From: DAITPV01 sp050692555
GTDB taxonomy: Bacteria > Actinomycetota > UBA4738 > CALAEC01
DNA length: 64,000 bases
Assembly: GCA_050692555.1 (NCBI GenBank)
Contig: JBOGVS010000001.1
Coordinates: 114,370 to 178,369, forward strand
Reading direction: 5' to 3'
The position numbers were made by a program, and so were the translations under genes. Numbering within the stretch: the stretch's first letter is position 1; every line of letters starts with the position of its first letter. Positions 1 to 7,805 of this stretch are shown here, piece by piece. The notes under the pieces were generated by a model. That model did no database searches, was not told where the DNA came from, and worked only from the letters and a program-made list of their open reading frames with translations.

Positions 1-197
1 GCCACGCCGGTGGCGTCCTCGCCGGGACGGAGGTGCGGCTCGATCAGCGCCCTTCCGGCCTCCTCCACGTGCCGGACCATCCATGCGGTGGCATAGACGG
101 GATGGATCCGTCTTCCGCCCAGGTCGACGAGCATCTCCTCGGTGACCGTCACCTCCACGCGGGCTTCCTCTCCGACGGCGGGCCGTTCCCGGGCCAC
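1..197 (-). CDS. FlK-like thioesterase, partial (3' end outside window)
   Basis: The reading frame enters from the window edge and starts at GTG 197; only the first 65 or so residues are visible. The segment reads VTVTEEMLVDLGGRRIHPVY and then ATAWMVRHVEEAGR. That fits the hotdog-fold thioesterases related to fluoroacetyl-CoA thioesterase FlK, which begin with a V-T-x-E-M segment and then have a PVY/TP-x-M helix. A second member of the family lies at 9252-9635. A TAGAAT hexamer on the same strand (complement of 205-210) sits 7 bases upstream of the GTG, a spacing that suggests a leaderless transcript. Substrate unknown. The family call rests on the N-terminus only. Confidence 0.6.
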   Translation of the reverse strand, partial: MARERPAVGEEARVEVTVTEEMLVDLGGRRIHPVYATAWMVRHVEEAGRALIEPHLRPGEDATGV

Positions 198-319
198 GCG
201 AGGGATTCTATCGACGAGGCTCGGTGTCAGACCCTCCGATGAGGTTCGAGGGTGCGGCCCCTGTGGGTCGAAGGATAGAATCACGGGACTCAAAGAGGTA
301 GCTAGGACCAGAGAGGAAG

Positions 320-408
320 CAGGGGAGCTCGGTGGCACCGGGCTGAGAGGCCGGCTCGAGAGCCGGCGACCCTTCGAACCTGATCCGGGTAATGCCGGCG
401 AAGGGAGG
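320..408 (+). promoter_or_regulatory. TPP (THI-box) riboswitch
   Basis: The leader carries the two conserved blocks of the thiamine pyrophosphate aptamer. The first is CTGAGAG at 343-349. The second runs from ACCCTTCGAACCTGAT to CGGGTAATGCCGGCGAAGGGA at 370-406, with a variable GC-rich hairpin (CCGGCTC/GAGCCGG) between them. A TAGAAT hexamer at 276-281 is a possible -10 element. The aptamer is followed directly by a terminator hairpin and then a permease gene, so the expected behaviour is premature termination when TPP is abundant. Confidence 0.93.
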
Positions 409-411
409 ACA

Positions 412-438
412 GGGCGCCACCGAGTGTGGCGCCCTTTT
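412..438 (+). terminator. Intrinsic terminator, riboswitch expression platform
   Basis: GGGCGCCAC (412-420) and GTGGCGCCC (426-434) form a perfect 9-bp stem with a 5-base loop, followed by TTTT (435-438). It lies between the TPP aptamer and the permease start at 457, so it most likely serves as the regulated terminator. Confidence 0.85.
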
Positions 439-456
439 CGCTTTCCGGAGGTGAGG

Positions 457-1890
457 ATGGCCACGGTCACGGAGCGGCTCGAGCGAGTGATCGAGCGCGA
501 GGCCCCAGCCTGGGGTGTCCGGGCCACCCCGGACGGCGTGCGCCGGCTCTCCGAGCGGGACTTCGCCGTGCTGTGGGGCGACCTGGGGATTGGGCTCCTG
601 GTCCTGGTGACCGGAGCCCTCCTGGTCCCGGCTCTTGGGCTTCCGCAGGCGCTCCTGGCCATCCTGGTCGGCTCGGCCATCGGATGCGTCCCGCTGGCCC
701 TGGTCGGCCGGGCCGGGGCCAGAGAGGGGCTCCCCGGAATGGTGCTGCTCCGTCCGGCGCTGGGGACCCGGGGGTCCTATGCCCCCACCGTTCTCAACAT
801 CCTGCAGCTGGTGGGGTGGACGGCGTTCGAGCTGTGGGCCATGGCCCTGGTGGCCAGCCGGGTGACCGGGCCGGTGTTCGGGCTCGACCCTTTCTATCCG
901 TGGCTGGCGGTGGCAGCCCTGGTGTGCCTGGGCCTCTCCCTGGGGGGACCCGTGGTGGTGGTCCGCCGGTGGATGGCCCGGTTCGGAGTGTGGGTGGTGG
1001 CCGCTGTCGCCGTGTGGCTCACGGTGCGCCTGCTCTTGGCCGGCGACCTCGGGACGTTGTGGTCGCGGCCCGGCGCCGGCGGGTTCCCCACGTTCTGGGG
1101 CGGGGTGGACCTGGTGATCGCCCTGCCGGTGTCGTGGATCCCCTTGGTGGCGGACTACAGCCGCTTTGCCCGTCGGGGAGTCTCCTCGGCCAGAGGCACC
1201 TACCTGGGCTACTTCACCGCAAACGTGTGGTTCTACTCGCTGGGGGCGCTGTTGGTGCTGTCGGCGGGCGCTCCCGCTCCTTCGGTGACCGGGATCGCCG
1301 ACGGGATCGTGGCGGTGGGCGGAGGCGCGCTCCTGCTGGTGGCGCTCCTGGTGGGGGAGACCGACGAGGCGTTTGCCGACATCTACTCGGCCGCGGTGTC
1401 CTCTCAGAATCTGGTCCCCGGCCTGAACCAGCGGGTTGGGGTGGTCGCCGTGTCCGCCATCGGGGTGGCCCTGGCGGCGTGGCTCTTCGGCCTGCCCGAC
1501 GAGGGGGTCCTGACCTACGAGTTCTTCCTGCTGCTCATCGGCTCGATCTTCGTCCCCCTGTTCGGGGTGTTCCTGGCCGACCACGAGGCGCTCCGGCGGC
1601 GGTACCGGGGAGACGCCCTGTTCGACCACCACGGCCCGTACCGGTACCTCGGGGGGTTCAACCCCACGGCGGTGGGAGCGTGGCTGCTCGGGTTCGTCGT
1701 GTATCACTGGATCGCCCCCACATCCCTCCCGGGATGGTCCTCGTTCGTCGAGCGGCTGTTCTCGGAGTGGCTGAGGCTGCCCTTCCCGCTGTTCGAAGGA
1801 GCCGTCCCCGCCAGCGTGTTCGCCTTCGGGGCCGCGTTCCTTGGTTACCTGGCGCTCAGCCTGGTCCGGCGCCGGGAGGTGGCGCCGTAA
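457..1890 (+). CDS. cytX: NCS1-family permease, probable hydroxymethylpyrimidine transporter (CytX-like)
   Basis: Protein of 477 residues with about 12 hydrophobic segments. It has the layout of the nucleobase:cation symporter-1 family: an N-terminal W-G-V-R-A-T segment, G-x-G next to the first membrane segment, and the segment containing SWIPLVADYSRF that lines the substrate site. ATG 457 is chosen because GGAGGTG (447-453) sits just before it, although the frame is open further upstream through the riboswitch. Control by a TPP riboswitch is the main reason to assign a thiamine-precursor substrate (hydroxymethylpyrimidine, CytX) rather than cytosine or allantoin. It acts in the cytoplasmic membrane. 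No thiamine biosynthesis gene is adjacent. The last 35 bases overlap the convergent cupin gene. Confidence 0.85.
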   Translation: MATVTERLERVIEREAPAWGVRATPDGVRRLSERDFAVLWGDLGIGLLVLVTGALLVPALGLPQALLAILVGSAIGCVPLALVGRAGAREGLPGMVLLRPALGTRGSYAPTVLNILQLVGWTAFELWAMALVASRVTGPVFGLDPFYPWLAVAALVCLGLSLGGPVVVVRRWMARFGVWVVAAVAVWLTVRLLLAGDLGTLWSRPGAGGFPTFWGGVDLVIALPVSWIPLVADYSRFARRGVSSARGTYLGYFTANVWFYSLGALLVLSAGAPAPSVTGIADGIVAVGGGALLLVALLVGETDEAFADIYSAAVSSQNLVPGLNQRVGVVAVSAIGVALAAWLFGLPDEGVLTYEFFLLLIGSIFVPLFGVFLADHEALRRRYRGDALFDHHGPYRYLGGFNPTAVGAWLLGFVVYHWIAPTSLPGWSSFVERLFSEWLRLPFPLFEGAVPASVFAFGAAFLGYLALSLVRRREVAP

Positions 1891-2188
1891 TCACCAGCAG
1901 CACCAGGGGGTCTGGGGAGGCGTTGGTGGCGGTGGCCTGGGCCCCGGCGGGAACCAGCACAGCGCCCCATTGGCCCATGCGCTTCCGCCGACGGTCCACC
2001 ATCAGCACCGTCTCACCGGCGATCACCACGAACACGGCGTCGGCGTTCTGATCCGACACCGGGCCGTACGAGCGGTTCACGTCCACGCACACCAGCTGGG
2101 CCCACAGCCGCTCCGACTCGAGCACCGTGCTCCGGACGACCTCGCCCTCCTCGAAACGCACCAGGGCCCGAAGGTCGGCGGTCTCCAT
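1856..2188 (-). CDS. Small cupin-domain protein
   Basis: Protein of 110 residues read from ATG 2188. The centre (DAVFVVIAGETVLMVD, then GAVLVPAGAQATATN) shows the two beta-barrel motifs of a single-domain cupin. The metal-binding histidines are not obvious, so it may be a binding rather than a catalytic protein. The gene is convergent with the permease and overlaps its 3' end by 35 bases. Its start faces pepA across a 64-base divergent region. No specific function can be assigned. Confidence 0.65.
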   Translation of the reverse strand: METADLRALVRFEEGEVVRSTVLESERLWAQLVCVDVNRSYGPVSDQNADAVFVVIAGETVLMVDRRRKRMGQWGAVLVPAGAQATATNASPDPLVLLVITAPPPGAGPG

Positions 2189-2252
2189 CCCGACCGAGAC
2201 TAGGCGACCGGGGCGGAGCCGGTAAACTCCCTCGGGTCACGAGGAGGTGACC

Positions 2253-3767
2253 GTGCCCAATCTGGAGTTCGCCACGACGTCGCCGGCCGAGACCCCGGCC
2301 GATCTGCTGATCCTTCCCTTCTTCGACGGGCCCGTGGTGGGCCCCGGGATGAGCGAGGTGGGCCGGGCCCTGGGATCGGACCTGACCAAGCTGCTGGACA
2401 GGAACGGGATCCGCGGTCGGCTCGGCGAGACGTTCACGATCCCCACCCTCGGCAAGGCCGGACCGGACAGCGTCATGCTCGTCGGTCTGGGCCGAAAGGA
2501 CGAGGCCACCCCGGACCGGATCCGGCGGGCCACCGGGCGGGTGGCTTCCAGGGCCGCTCGGTATCGCCGGGTGACGTCCACGCTTCCGCAGGCCGTGCGG
2601 AGCGGGTGGGACCAGGCCGTCCAGGGCTTCGTGGAAGGCATGCTCCTGGGCTCGTACCGGTTCGATCGGTACAAGGTCCGGCCGATCGAGGAGGACGGTC
2701 AGAAGCCCCGGCTGGAGTCCCTGACCGTGATCGGCACGCGCAGGTGGGATGCCCGCAGGGCCCGGGAGGCGCTTCGCCGGGCGGAGATCTTCGCGGAAGC
2801 CGCCGCGTGGGCCCGTGACCTGGTGAACACTCCCGCCCTCGACGCCACGCCCGAGTACCTGGCGAAGGAAGCCCAGCGGATGGCCCGGCAGGTGGGCCTG
2901 CGGTGCAAGGTGTGGACCAAGGCGGCGCTGGAGCGCGGCGGGTTCGGGGGGATCCTCGGCGTGGGACGGGGGAGCGAGAACCAGCCGCGGATGATCGAGC
3001 TCCGGTACGAGGGAGGCCGGGGCAAGCCCGTGGCCCTGACCGGCAAGGGAGTGACCTTCGATTCCGGCGGCCTGTCGATCAAGGACGCCCAGGGCATGGA
3101 GTGGATGAAGGCCGACATGGCCGGGGCCGCCACCGTGATGGCGGCCATGCAGGCCGTCGGCCGACTCAAACCCCGGCTCAACGTGGTGGCGGCCATCCCC
3201 AGCGCCGAGAACCTCCCGGGCGGCTCGGCCATCCGCCCCGGCGACGTCCTCACCCACCGGGGCGGCAAGACGTCCGAGGTCCTGAATACCGACGCCGAGG
3301 GCCGGCTGATCCTGGCGGACGCCCTGGCATTCCTCTCGGAGCAGAAGCCCAGGGCCATCGTGGACATGGCCACCCTCACGGGGGCGTGCATGATCGCCCT
3401 CGGCGACGACATCTGGGGGGTCATGGGGAGCGACCGAGGGGTGATCAGCGACCTCCTGGCGGCGGGCGAGGACGCCGGTGAGCCCGGATGGGAGCTCCCG
3501 CTGTGGAAGGGCTACCGCAAGCAGATCGAGTCCACCGTGGCCGATGTGAAGAACATCGGGAACCGATACGGCGGAGCGATCACCGCCGCCCTGTTCCTCA
3601 AGGAGTTCGTGGGTGACGTTCCCTGGGCCCACATGGACATCGCCGGGACCGCCTATTCGGAGAGGGCCGGTGACTACTGGCCCAAGGGCGCGACCGGCAA
3701 TCCGGTCCGCACGATCATCCGGTTCGTGGAGCGCCAGGCGTCGAAGGGTAGAACGCCCCGGAAATAG
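2253..3767 (+). CDS. pepA: Leucyl aminopeptidase (M17 family)
   Basis: Protein of 504 residues, usual length for the family. The C-terminal catalytic half carries the M17 signature NTDAEGRL at residues 345-352. The metal/active-site segment GKGVTFDSGG holds K265 and D270, with further ligands in EWMKADMAGAA. The N-terminal domain is the variable macro-like domain. It removes N-terminal residues, preferably leucine, from peptides in the cytoplasm, using two metal ions, normally as a hexamer. GTG 2253 is preferred over GTG 2247 because GGAGG at 2243-2247 then has a 5-base spacer. The gene stands alone. Confidence 0.95.
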   Translation: MPNLEFATTSPAETPADLLILPFFDGPVVGPGMSEVGRALGSDLTKLLDRNGIRGRLGETFTIPTLGKAGPDSVMLVGLGRKDEATPDRIRRATGRVASRAARYRRVTSTLPQAVRSGWDQAVQGFVEGMLLGSYRFDRYKVRPIEEDGQKPRLESLTVIGTRRWDARRAREALRRAEIFAEAAAWARDLVNTPALDATPEYLAKEAQRMARQVGLRCKVWTKAALERGGFGGILGVGRGSENQPRMIELRYEGGRGKPVALTGKGVTFDSGGLSIKDAQGMEWMKADMAGAATVMAAMQAVGRLKPRLNVVAAIPSAENLPGGSAIRPGDVLTHRGGKTSEVLNTDAEGRLILADALAFLSEQKPRAIVDMATLTGACMIALGDDIWGVMGSDRGVISDLLAAGEDAGEPGWELPLWKGYRKQIESTVADVKNIGNRYGGAITAALFLKEFVGDVPWAHMDIAGTAYSERAGDYWPKGATGNPVRTIIRFVERQASKGRTPRK

Positions 3768-3835
3768 CCGCCCCGGGGTCTTGCAAAGCTTCCGCCATCC
3801 AGCCTAGATTCGGCTGTCGAGAGAGGAGGCCTTCG

Positions 3836-4225
3836 ATGGCCCATCCGAACGAGGAGCTGGTCAGGAAGGGATACGGCGCCTTTGCCAAGGGCGATCTGAA
3901 CACGCTCGGTGAGCTGTTCGCCGACGACATCCAGTGGCACACCCCGGGCCAGAACCAGCTGGCCGGGGATCTCAAGGGCAAGGACGAGGTGTTCGGCCAG
4001 TTCGCCAAGATCGCCGAGCTGACGGGGGGCAACTTCAGCCTGGAGATCCACGCCGTCCTGGCCGACGACGAGCACGCCGTGGCGCTGGTCGTGGCTCGAG
4101 GCGAGCGAGATGGAAAGAAGATCGAGGACCAGCAGGTCCACGTCTTCCACGTCAAGGGAGGCAAGGTCACGGAGTTCTGGGGCCACCCCATGGACCAGCG
4201 CGCCATCGACGACTTCTGGAGCTAG
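3836..4225 (+). CDS. SnoaL-like / NTF2-fold protein
   Basis: Protein of 129 residues with the pattern of the SnoaL-like polyketide cyclase/NTF2 superfamily: helix-rich start (NEELVRKGYGAFAKGDL), FADDIQWHTPG with the pocket W-H, a K-G-KDEV turn, and a C-terminal beta strand HVKGGKVTEFWGHPMDQ. GAGAGGAGG lies 5 to 7 bases before ATG 3836. Many such proteins in actinobacteria have no known substrate. Nothing in the context suggests one. Confidence 0.85.
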   Translation: MAHPNEELVRKGYGAFAKGDLNTLGELFADDIQWHTPGQNQLAGDLKGKDEVFGQFAKIAELTGGNFSLEIHAVLADDEHAVALVVARGERDGKKIEDQQVHVFHVKGGKVTEFWGHPMDQRAIDDFWS

Positions 4226-4233
4226 CAGTCCGG

Positions 4234-4266
4234 CCGCGGGGGGGGGCCGTTTCCAGCCCCCCGCGG
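4234..4266. terminator. GC-rich hairpin between convergent genes
   Basis: CCGCGGGGGG (4234-4243) pairs perfectly with CCCCCCGCGG (4257-4266) around a 13-base loop, in the 60-base gap between two converging genes. There is no T-run, so a bidirectional factor-independent terminator is plausible but not proven. Confidence 0.5.
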
Positions 4267-4285
4267 TGTTCGGCCTGCGGGCTTT

Positions 4286-4861
4286 CTAGGGCCTGTTGTA
4301 GAAAGCCAACGCGACCTCGTCGTCCACGGGGGCTCCCGTTCCATCGAACACGTTGACCTCGATGTAGTCGTTTCCGTCCGTGCTCTCGTACGTGGCGTAA
4401 CGCGCTTCGTCGTTCCCCACGGACAACGTGGCCACGATGCTGTCGCTCTGGGTGAGGGCGGGGGTGGTGATCCCCGGGACCCGAACGTCGTAGTCACCGA
4501 TAGAGTTTCGTCGGGCCTCGATCGCGGATCCCGCACAGTTGAACGAGTGGGTGACGCCCGAGGTGCTGAAGTCAGCGGCGAGGTCAAGGTTCTGGATGTA
4601 CAGGGACGCGAGCACGGTACCGTTTGCACAGCTGTCCTGCTTGTTGGCCCCGCTGATGGCCGAATTGAACGATGCCGGGAACATCGAATTGAACGACGCC
4701 GGGAACAGGGTATTGAATGTGTTCGTTGCGATCGTCTTGGCCTTCCTTCTGGTGACGCCCTTCTTGGCCGCGCCGACCGGCGAGGCGATCACGGCGATGG
4801 TCAACGCTCCGAGCACCGCGAGCGCGACCACGGCGCGAAGCCAGGGTCTCCCCTTCCGCAT
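4286..4861 (-). CDS. Secreted protein with 8-residue N-terminal repeats
   Basis: Protein of 191 residues. It begins MRKGRPWLRAVVALAVLGAL and runs into A-S-P-V-G-A-A, a clear signal peptide with a cleavage site near residue 31. The mature start is basic (KKGVTRRKAK), followed by two copies of an octapeptide, FNTLFPAS (49-56) and FNSMFPAS (57-64), plus a partial third. The remainder is polar and beta-rich and resembles small actinobacterial surface or spore-coat-like proteins, but I recognise no family. GGAAGGAGG lies before ATG 4861. The frame stays open upstream, but that extension lies inside the neighbouring methyltransferase and is a shadow. Confidence 0.7.
   Translation of the reverse strand: MRKGRPWLRAVVALAVLGALTIAVIASPVGAAKKGVTRRKAKTIATNTFNTLFPASFNSMFPASFNSAISGANKQDSCANGTVLASLYIQNLDLAADFSTSGVTHSFNCAGSAIEARRNSIGDYDVRVPGITTPALTQSDSIVATLSVGNDEARYATYESTDGNDYIEVNVFDGTGAPVDDEVALAFYNRP
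4662..4709 (-). repeat. 24-bp tandem repeat, two copies
   Basis: Units at 4662-4685 and 4686-4709 differ at only three bases, with the beginning of a third unit following. They encode the FN(T/S)(L/M)FPAS octapeptides of the secreted protein, so copy number may vary by slippage. Confidence 0.8.
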
Positions 4862-4908
4862 GGTGTCCCTCCTTCCCCACCGGGCCCTGTGCCCGGTACT
4901 CCCGGAGG

Positions 4909-5745
4909 CTACCGCTCCTTCGTGCCCACAGCGATGAGGACGTCGTTGGTGTCGCCGATCGGATCGCGGAACCGGGTGCGGAACTCCTCTTCGACCTGGG
5001 CTCGGAACCGTTCCCACAGAGCCTCGCCGAGGATCGCCCGCAGGAACCGCCCGGTGGCGCTGACCTCCCGGCCGGCCAGGTAGTCCTCCAGGGTCGTCGT
5101 CGAGCGGTACTGCCGCCGGTTGACCTCCACACTGCGGAGCCCGGTGTCCCGAAGCGTCTCCTCCAGTCGGGTGGGGTCGGAGAACCGCTCCTGCCACGGT
5201 GCGGCCCGGTTCACCGCGTCCCGAAGCATCTCCTTGGTGGTGTAGCGCTCGGCCACCGCGCGCCACGCCCGGGTGAACTCGTCGTCGGACTCGCCCCAGG
5301 TGGCCACCGCCATTCGCCCACCCGCCCGGAGGACCCTGCGCATGTCGAACAGCGCGGTGTCGTACCTGGTGAACGTGTGGATGACGAATGCGGCACCGAC
5401 GGCCTGGAACGTGGAGTCCCGGAACGGAAGGTCGATGGCGTCGGCGACGGCCAGCCGCCGAACCCCGCGCCCGCCGGCGATAACGAGCATGGGCAGCGAA
5501 CGGTCGATCCCTGCCACTTTCTTCCACCCCGCCTCTTCGGCCGCGGTGGCCAACACGCCGGTACCGGTTCCCACGTCCAGGAATCCCTCCGGGCCCGGGG
5601 ACCCGAGGGCCTGGACCAGGTCGTGGGCCGCGGGGCGGTGCACCGGGAAGCGCACCCGGTCGTAGGTCTCCGCGATGGTGTCGAAGGACCTCCAGTCACG
5701 CTCGGCGCGGGCCGTGGCCTGAGGCTGGCTCCTCTTCCGGAACAT
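4909..5745 (-). CDS. Class I SAM-dependent methyltransferase
   Basis: Protein of 278 residues. The SAM motif I FLDVGTGTGVLATAA is followed by the acidic turn GIDRSLPML, the DAIDLPF loop and the motif preceding RVLRAGGRMAVATWGE, as in the UbiE/Methyltransf_11 group. ATG 5745 (MFRKRSQ) is chosen; an in-frame TTG at 5784 has no visible ribosome site. A short gap separates it from the secreted-protein gene downstream, so the two may be cotranscribed. Substrate unknown. Confidence 0.8.
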   Translation of the reverse strand: MFRKRSQPQATARAERDWRSFDTIAETYDRVRFPVHRPAAHDLVQALGSPGPEGFLDVGTGTGVLATAAEEAGWKKVAGIDRSLPMLVIAGGRGVRRLAVADAIDLPFRDSTFQAVGAAFVIHTFTRYDTALFDMRRVLRAGGRMAVATWGESDDEFTRAWRAVAERYTTKEMLRDAVNRAAPWQERFSDPTRLEETLRDTGLRSVEVNRRQYRSTTTLEDYLAGREVSATGRFLRAILGEALWERFRAQVEEEFRTRFRDPIGDTNDVLIAVGTKER

Positions 5746-5825
5746 GACCCCTGATGCTACCGACTTCGCCAGATTGAGAACCAAGTTCGGCGGGTAAACG
5801 TCTCACATCGGGGAAGGAGGCCACC

Positions 5826-6038
5826 ATGGCCCAAGCCGTTCGGGAGATGGACCGGGACTACGACCTGGTTCTCCGCGACTACCTGCGGCTCCTGGCGCGA
5901 CGTGGATCGCCGGGCTTCGCCACCCGGGCTCCGGGACACCAGGTTCGCACCTGTCCGTCCTGCGGCCACCGGGCGGTGTTCCGGCTCGACCCAGCGGGTA
6001 CCTGGTTCCGCTGCAGCCGCTGCGGCCAGTACAGCTGA
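5826..6038 (+). CDS. Small zinc-ribbon protein
   Basis: Protein of 70 residues. The C-terminal half has two cysteine knuckles, CPSCGH and CSRCGQ, spaced as in a zinc ribbon. The N-terminal half is a charged helix (MAQAVREMDRDYDLVLRDYL). GGGAAGGAGG precedes ATG 5826 with good spacing, which supports it as a real gene despite its size. Function unknown; such ribbons often bind nucleic acid or partner proteins. Confidence 0.65.
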   Translation: MAQAVREMDRDYDLVLRDYLRLLARRGSPGFATRAPGHQVRTCPSCGHRAVFRLDPAGTWFRCSRCGQYS

Positions 6039-6133
6039 ACCCGGCGTAGCCCCTGGGCGCGTGCATCGCGGCGGGTGGGTCGGTCGCGTACCATGCGGTC
6101 CGAACCGGTCCGACCTGACCAGGAGCCGCTCGC

Positions 6134-7771
6134 ATGGACAAGCCCCGCCACGGTGGCCACCTGCTGGCCAAGGCCCTGACCAACGAGGGGGTAAAGAATC
6201 TGTTCACGCTGTCCGGCGGTCACATCGCGCCGATCTACGACGGGTGCGTGGACGAGGGGATCCGGATCGTGGACTTTCGTCACGAGCAGGCCGCCGCCCA
6301 CGCCGCCGACGGCTGGGCTCGGGTCACCGGCCGGGTCGGTGTGGCTGCGGTGACCGCCGGTCCGGGAGTCACCGACGCGGTAACCGGGATCACCAACGGG
6401 TTCTACGCCAACTCCCCGATGCTGGTCATCGGGGGGAAGAGCCCCCTGGGCGAGCTGGAGATGGGATCGCTCCAGGAGATGGATCACGTGACGCTGGTGC
6501 GGTCGATCACCAAGTGGGCCAGGACCTGCTGGGAGACCCGGCGGATCGCCGACTACGTCACCGAGGCCTTCCGCCACGCCACCTCGGGCCGCCAGGGCCC
6601 GGTGTTCCTGGATATCCCCCTCGACGTGCAGTTCAACGTGTGGCCGCCGGGCCTCGAGGTTCCGGAGCACTACCGCACCGAGGCGCGGCCGCTGGGGGAT
6701 CCGGACCTCGTCAAGCGGTCGGCCCGGCTTCTCGGCGAGGCAGAGCACCCGGTGATCTTCGCCGGCGCCGGGGTCCGGTGGTCCGAAGCGCACCAGGCCC
6801 TGGCCGCGCTGGCCGACGCCATGAAGGCTCCGGTGTTCCTCAACTCCCTGGGCCGTGGGTGCCTGCCACCCGACCACCCTTCGTTCTTCTCCGCCGCCCG
6901 GAAGTACGCCCTGGGCAAGGCCGACGTGATCCTGGCCCTGGGCGTGGACTGGGACTTCCGGCTGGGCTTCGGCCGGCGAAGCATGCCGGAGGGCGTGCAG
7001 GTGATCCAGGTCGACGTGGACGGCAGGCACATCGGGCGAAACCGTCCGGTGGACGTGGGGATCGTGGGGGACCCGGGGGCCGTGATCGAGCAGCTCCTGG
7101 CGGAGGGGGCCGGGAACACCGACGAGCCCTCGTGGACCACCGAGGTCCGCGACGAGGAGGACCGCCTCACCGAGGAGGCCCGGGCGGGGATGGAGTCCGA
7201 CGCCGTGCCCATCCACCCGCTCCGCTACGCCAGGGAGATCCGGGACTTCCTGGATCCCGACGCCATCGTGGTCGGTGACGGCGGCGACATCGTGGGGATC
7301 AGCGCGTCGGTCATCAATGCCCGCCAGCCGGGACACTGGCTGGATCCCGGGCCGTTCGGATGCCTGGGCGTGGGGCCTTCCTTCGCCATCGCCGCCAAGC
7401 TGGCCAAGCCCGACAAGCAGGTGCTGATCGTGTACGGGGACGGTTCGTTCGGGCTGAACGGCATGGAGTACGAGAGCGCCATCCGCCAGGACATCCCGTT
7501 CGTGGGGATCATCGGGAACGATGGAGCGTGGGGCCAGATCAGGGTGGCCCAGGAGGCTCTGTACGGCGAGGGGAACGCGCCGGCGGCGTTCCTCTCCCAG
7601 GACGTGGGCTACGAGAAGATGGTCGAGGGGCTGGGAGGCTACGGAGAGCGGGTCACCGAGCCGGGAGGCATCCGCCCGGCCCTGGAGCGGGCATTCGACG
7701 CCGGCGTCCCGGCGTGCATCAACGTCATCGTGGATGCGTCGTTGATGCGGCGAGCCTCGTACCTCGGGTAG
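6134..7771 (+). CDS. ThDP-dependent enzyme, acetolactate synthase-like
   Basis: Protein of 545 residues with the three-domain layout of the acetolactate synthase/oxalyl-CoA decarboxylase family. The N-terminal domain has the ThDP-activating glutamate (E51 in DFRHEQAAAHAADG). The middle domain binds nucleotide in catalytic paralogues. The C-terminal domain has the Mg-ThDP motif beginning GDGS at 435-438 and ending GIIGNDGAWG. Overall it looks closer to 2-hydroxyacyl-CoA lyase/ILVBL-like paralogues than to IlvB, and there is no IlvN small subunit nearby. AGGAG precedes ATG 6134. The exact reaction (carboligation, decarboxylation or C-C cleavage) cannot be read from sequence. Confidence 0.8.
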   Translation: MDKPRHGGHLLAKALTNEGVKNLFTLSGGHIAPIYDGCVDEGIRIVDFRHEQAAAHAADGWARVTGRVGVAAVTAGPGVTDAVTGITNGFYANSPMLVIGGKSPLGELEMGSLQEMDHVTLVRSITKWARTCWETRRIADYVTEAFRHATSGRQGPVFLDIPLDVQFNVWPPGLEVPEHYRTEARPLGDPDLVKRSARLLGEAEHPVIFAGAGVRWSEAHQALAALADAMKAPVFLNSLGRGCLPPDHPSFFSAARKYALGKADVILALGVDWDFRLGFGRRSMPEGVQVIQVDVDGRHIGRNRPVDVGIVGDPGAVIEQLLAEGAGNTDEPSWTTEVRDEEDRLTEEARAGMESDAVPIHPLRYAREIRDFLDPDAIVVGDGGDIVGISASVINARQPGHWLDPGPFGCLGVGPSFAIAAKLAKPDKQVLIVYGDGSFGLNGMEYESAIRQDIPFVGIIGNDGAWGQIRVAQEALYGEGNAPAAFLSQDVGYEKMVEGLGGYGERVTEPGGIRPALERAFDAGVPACINVIVDASLMRRASYLG

Positions 7772-7805
7772 TCTTCCCCCGACGCGCCCGCTGCCCGCAG
7801 CGCTT

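Noticed and set aside
4862..5527. Upstream extension of the repeat-bearing secreted protein
   Set aside because: The extension overlaps the methyltransferase in another frame, while ATG 4861 has a strong ribosome site and a signal peptide.
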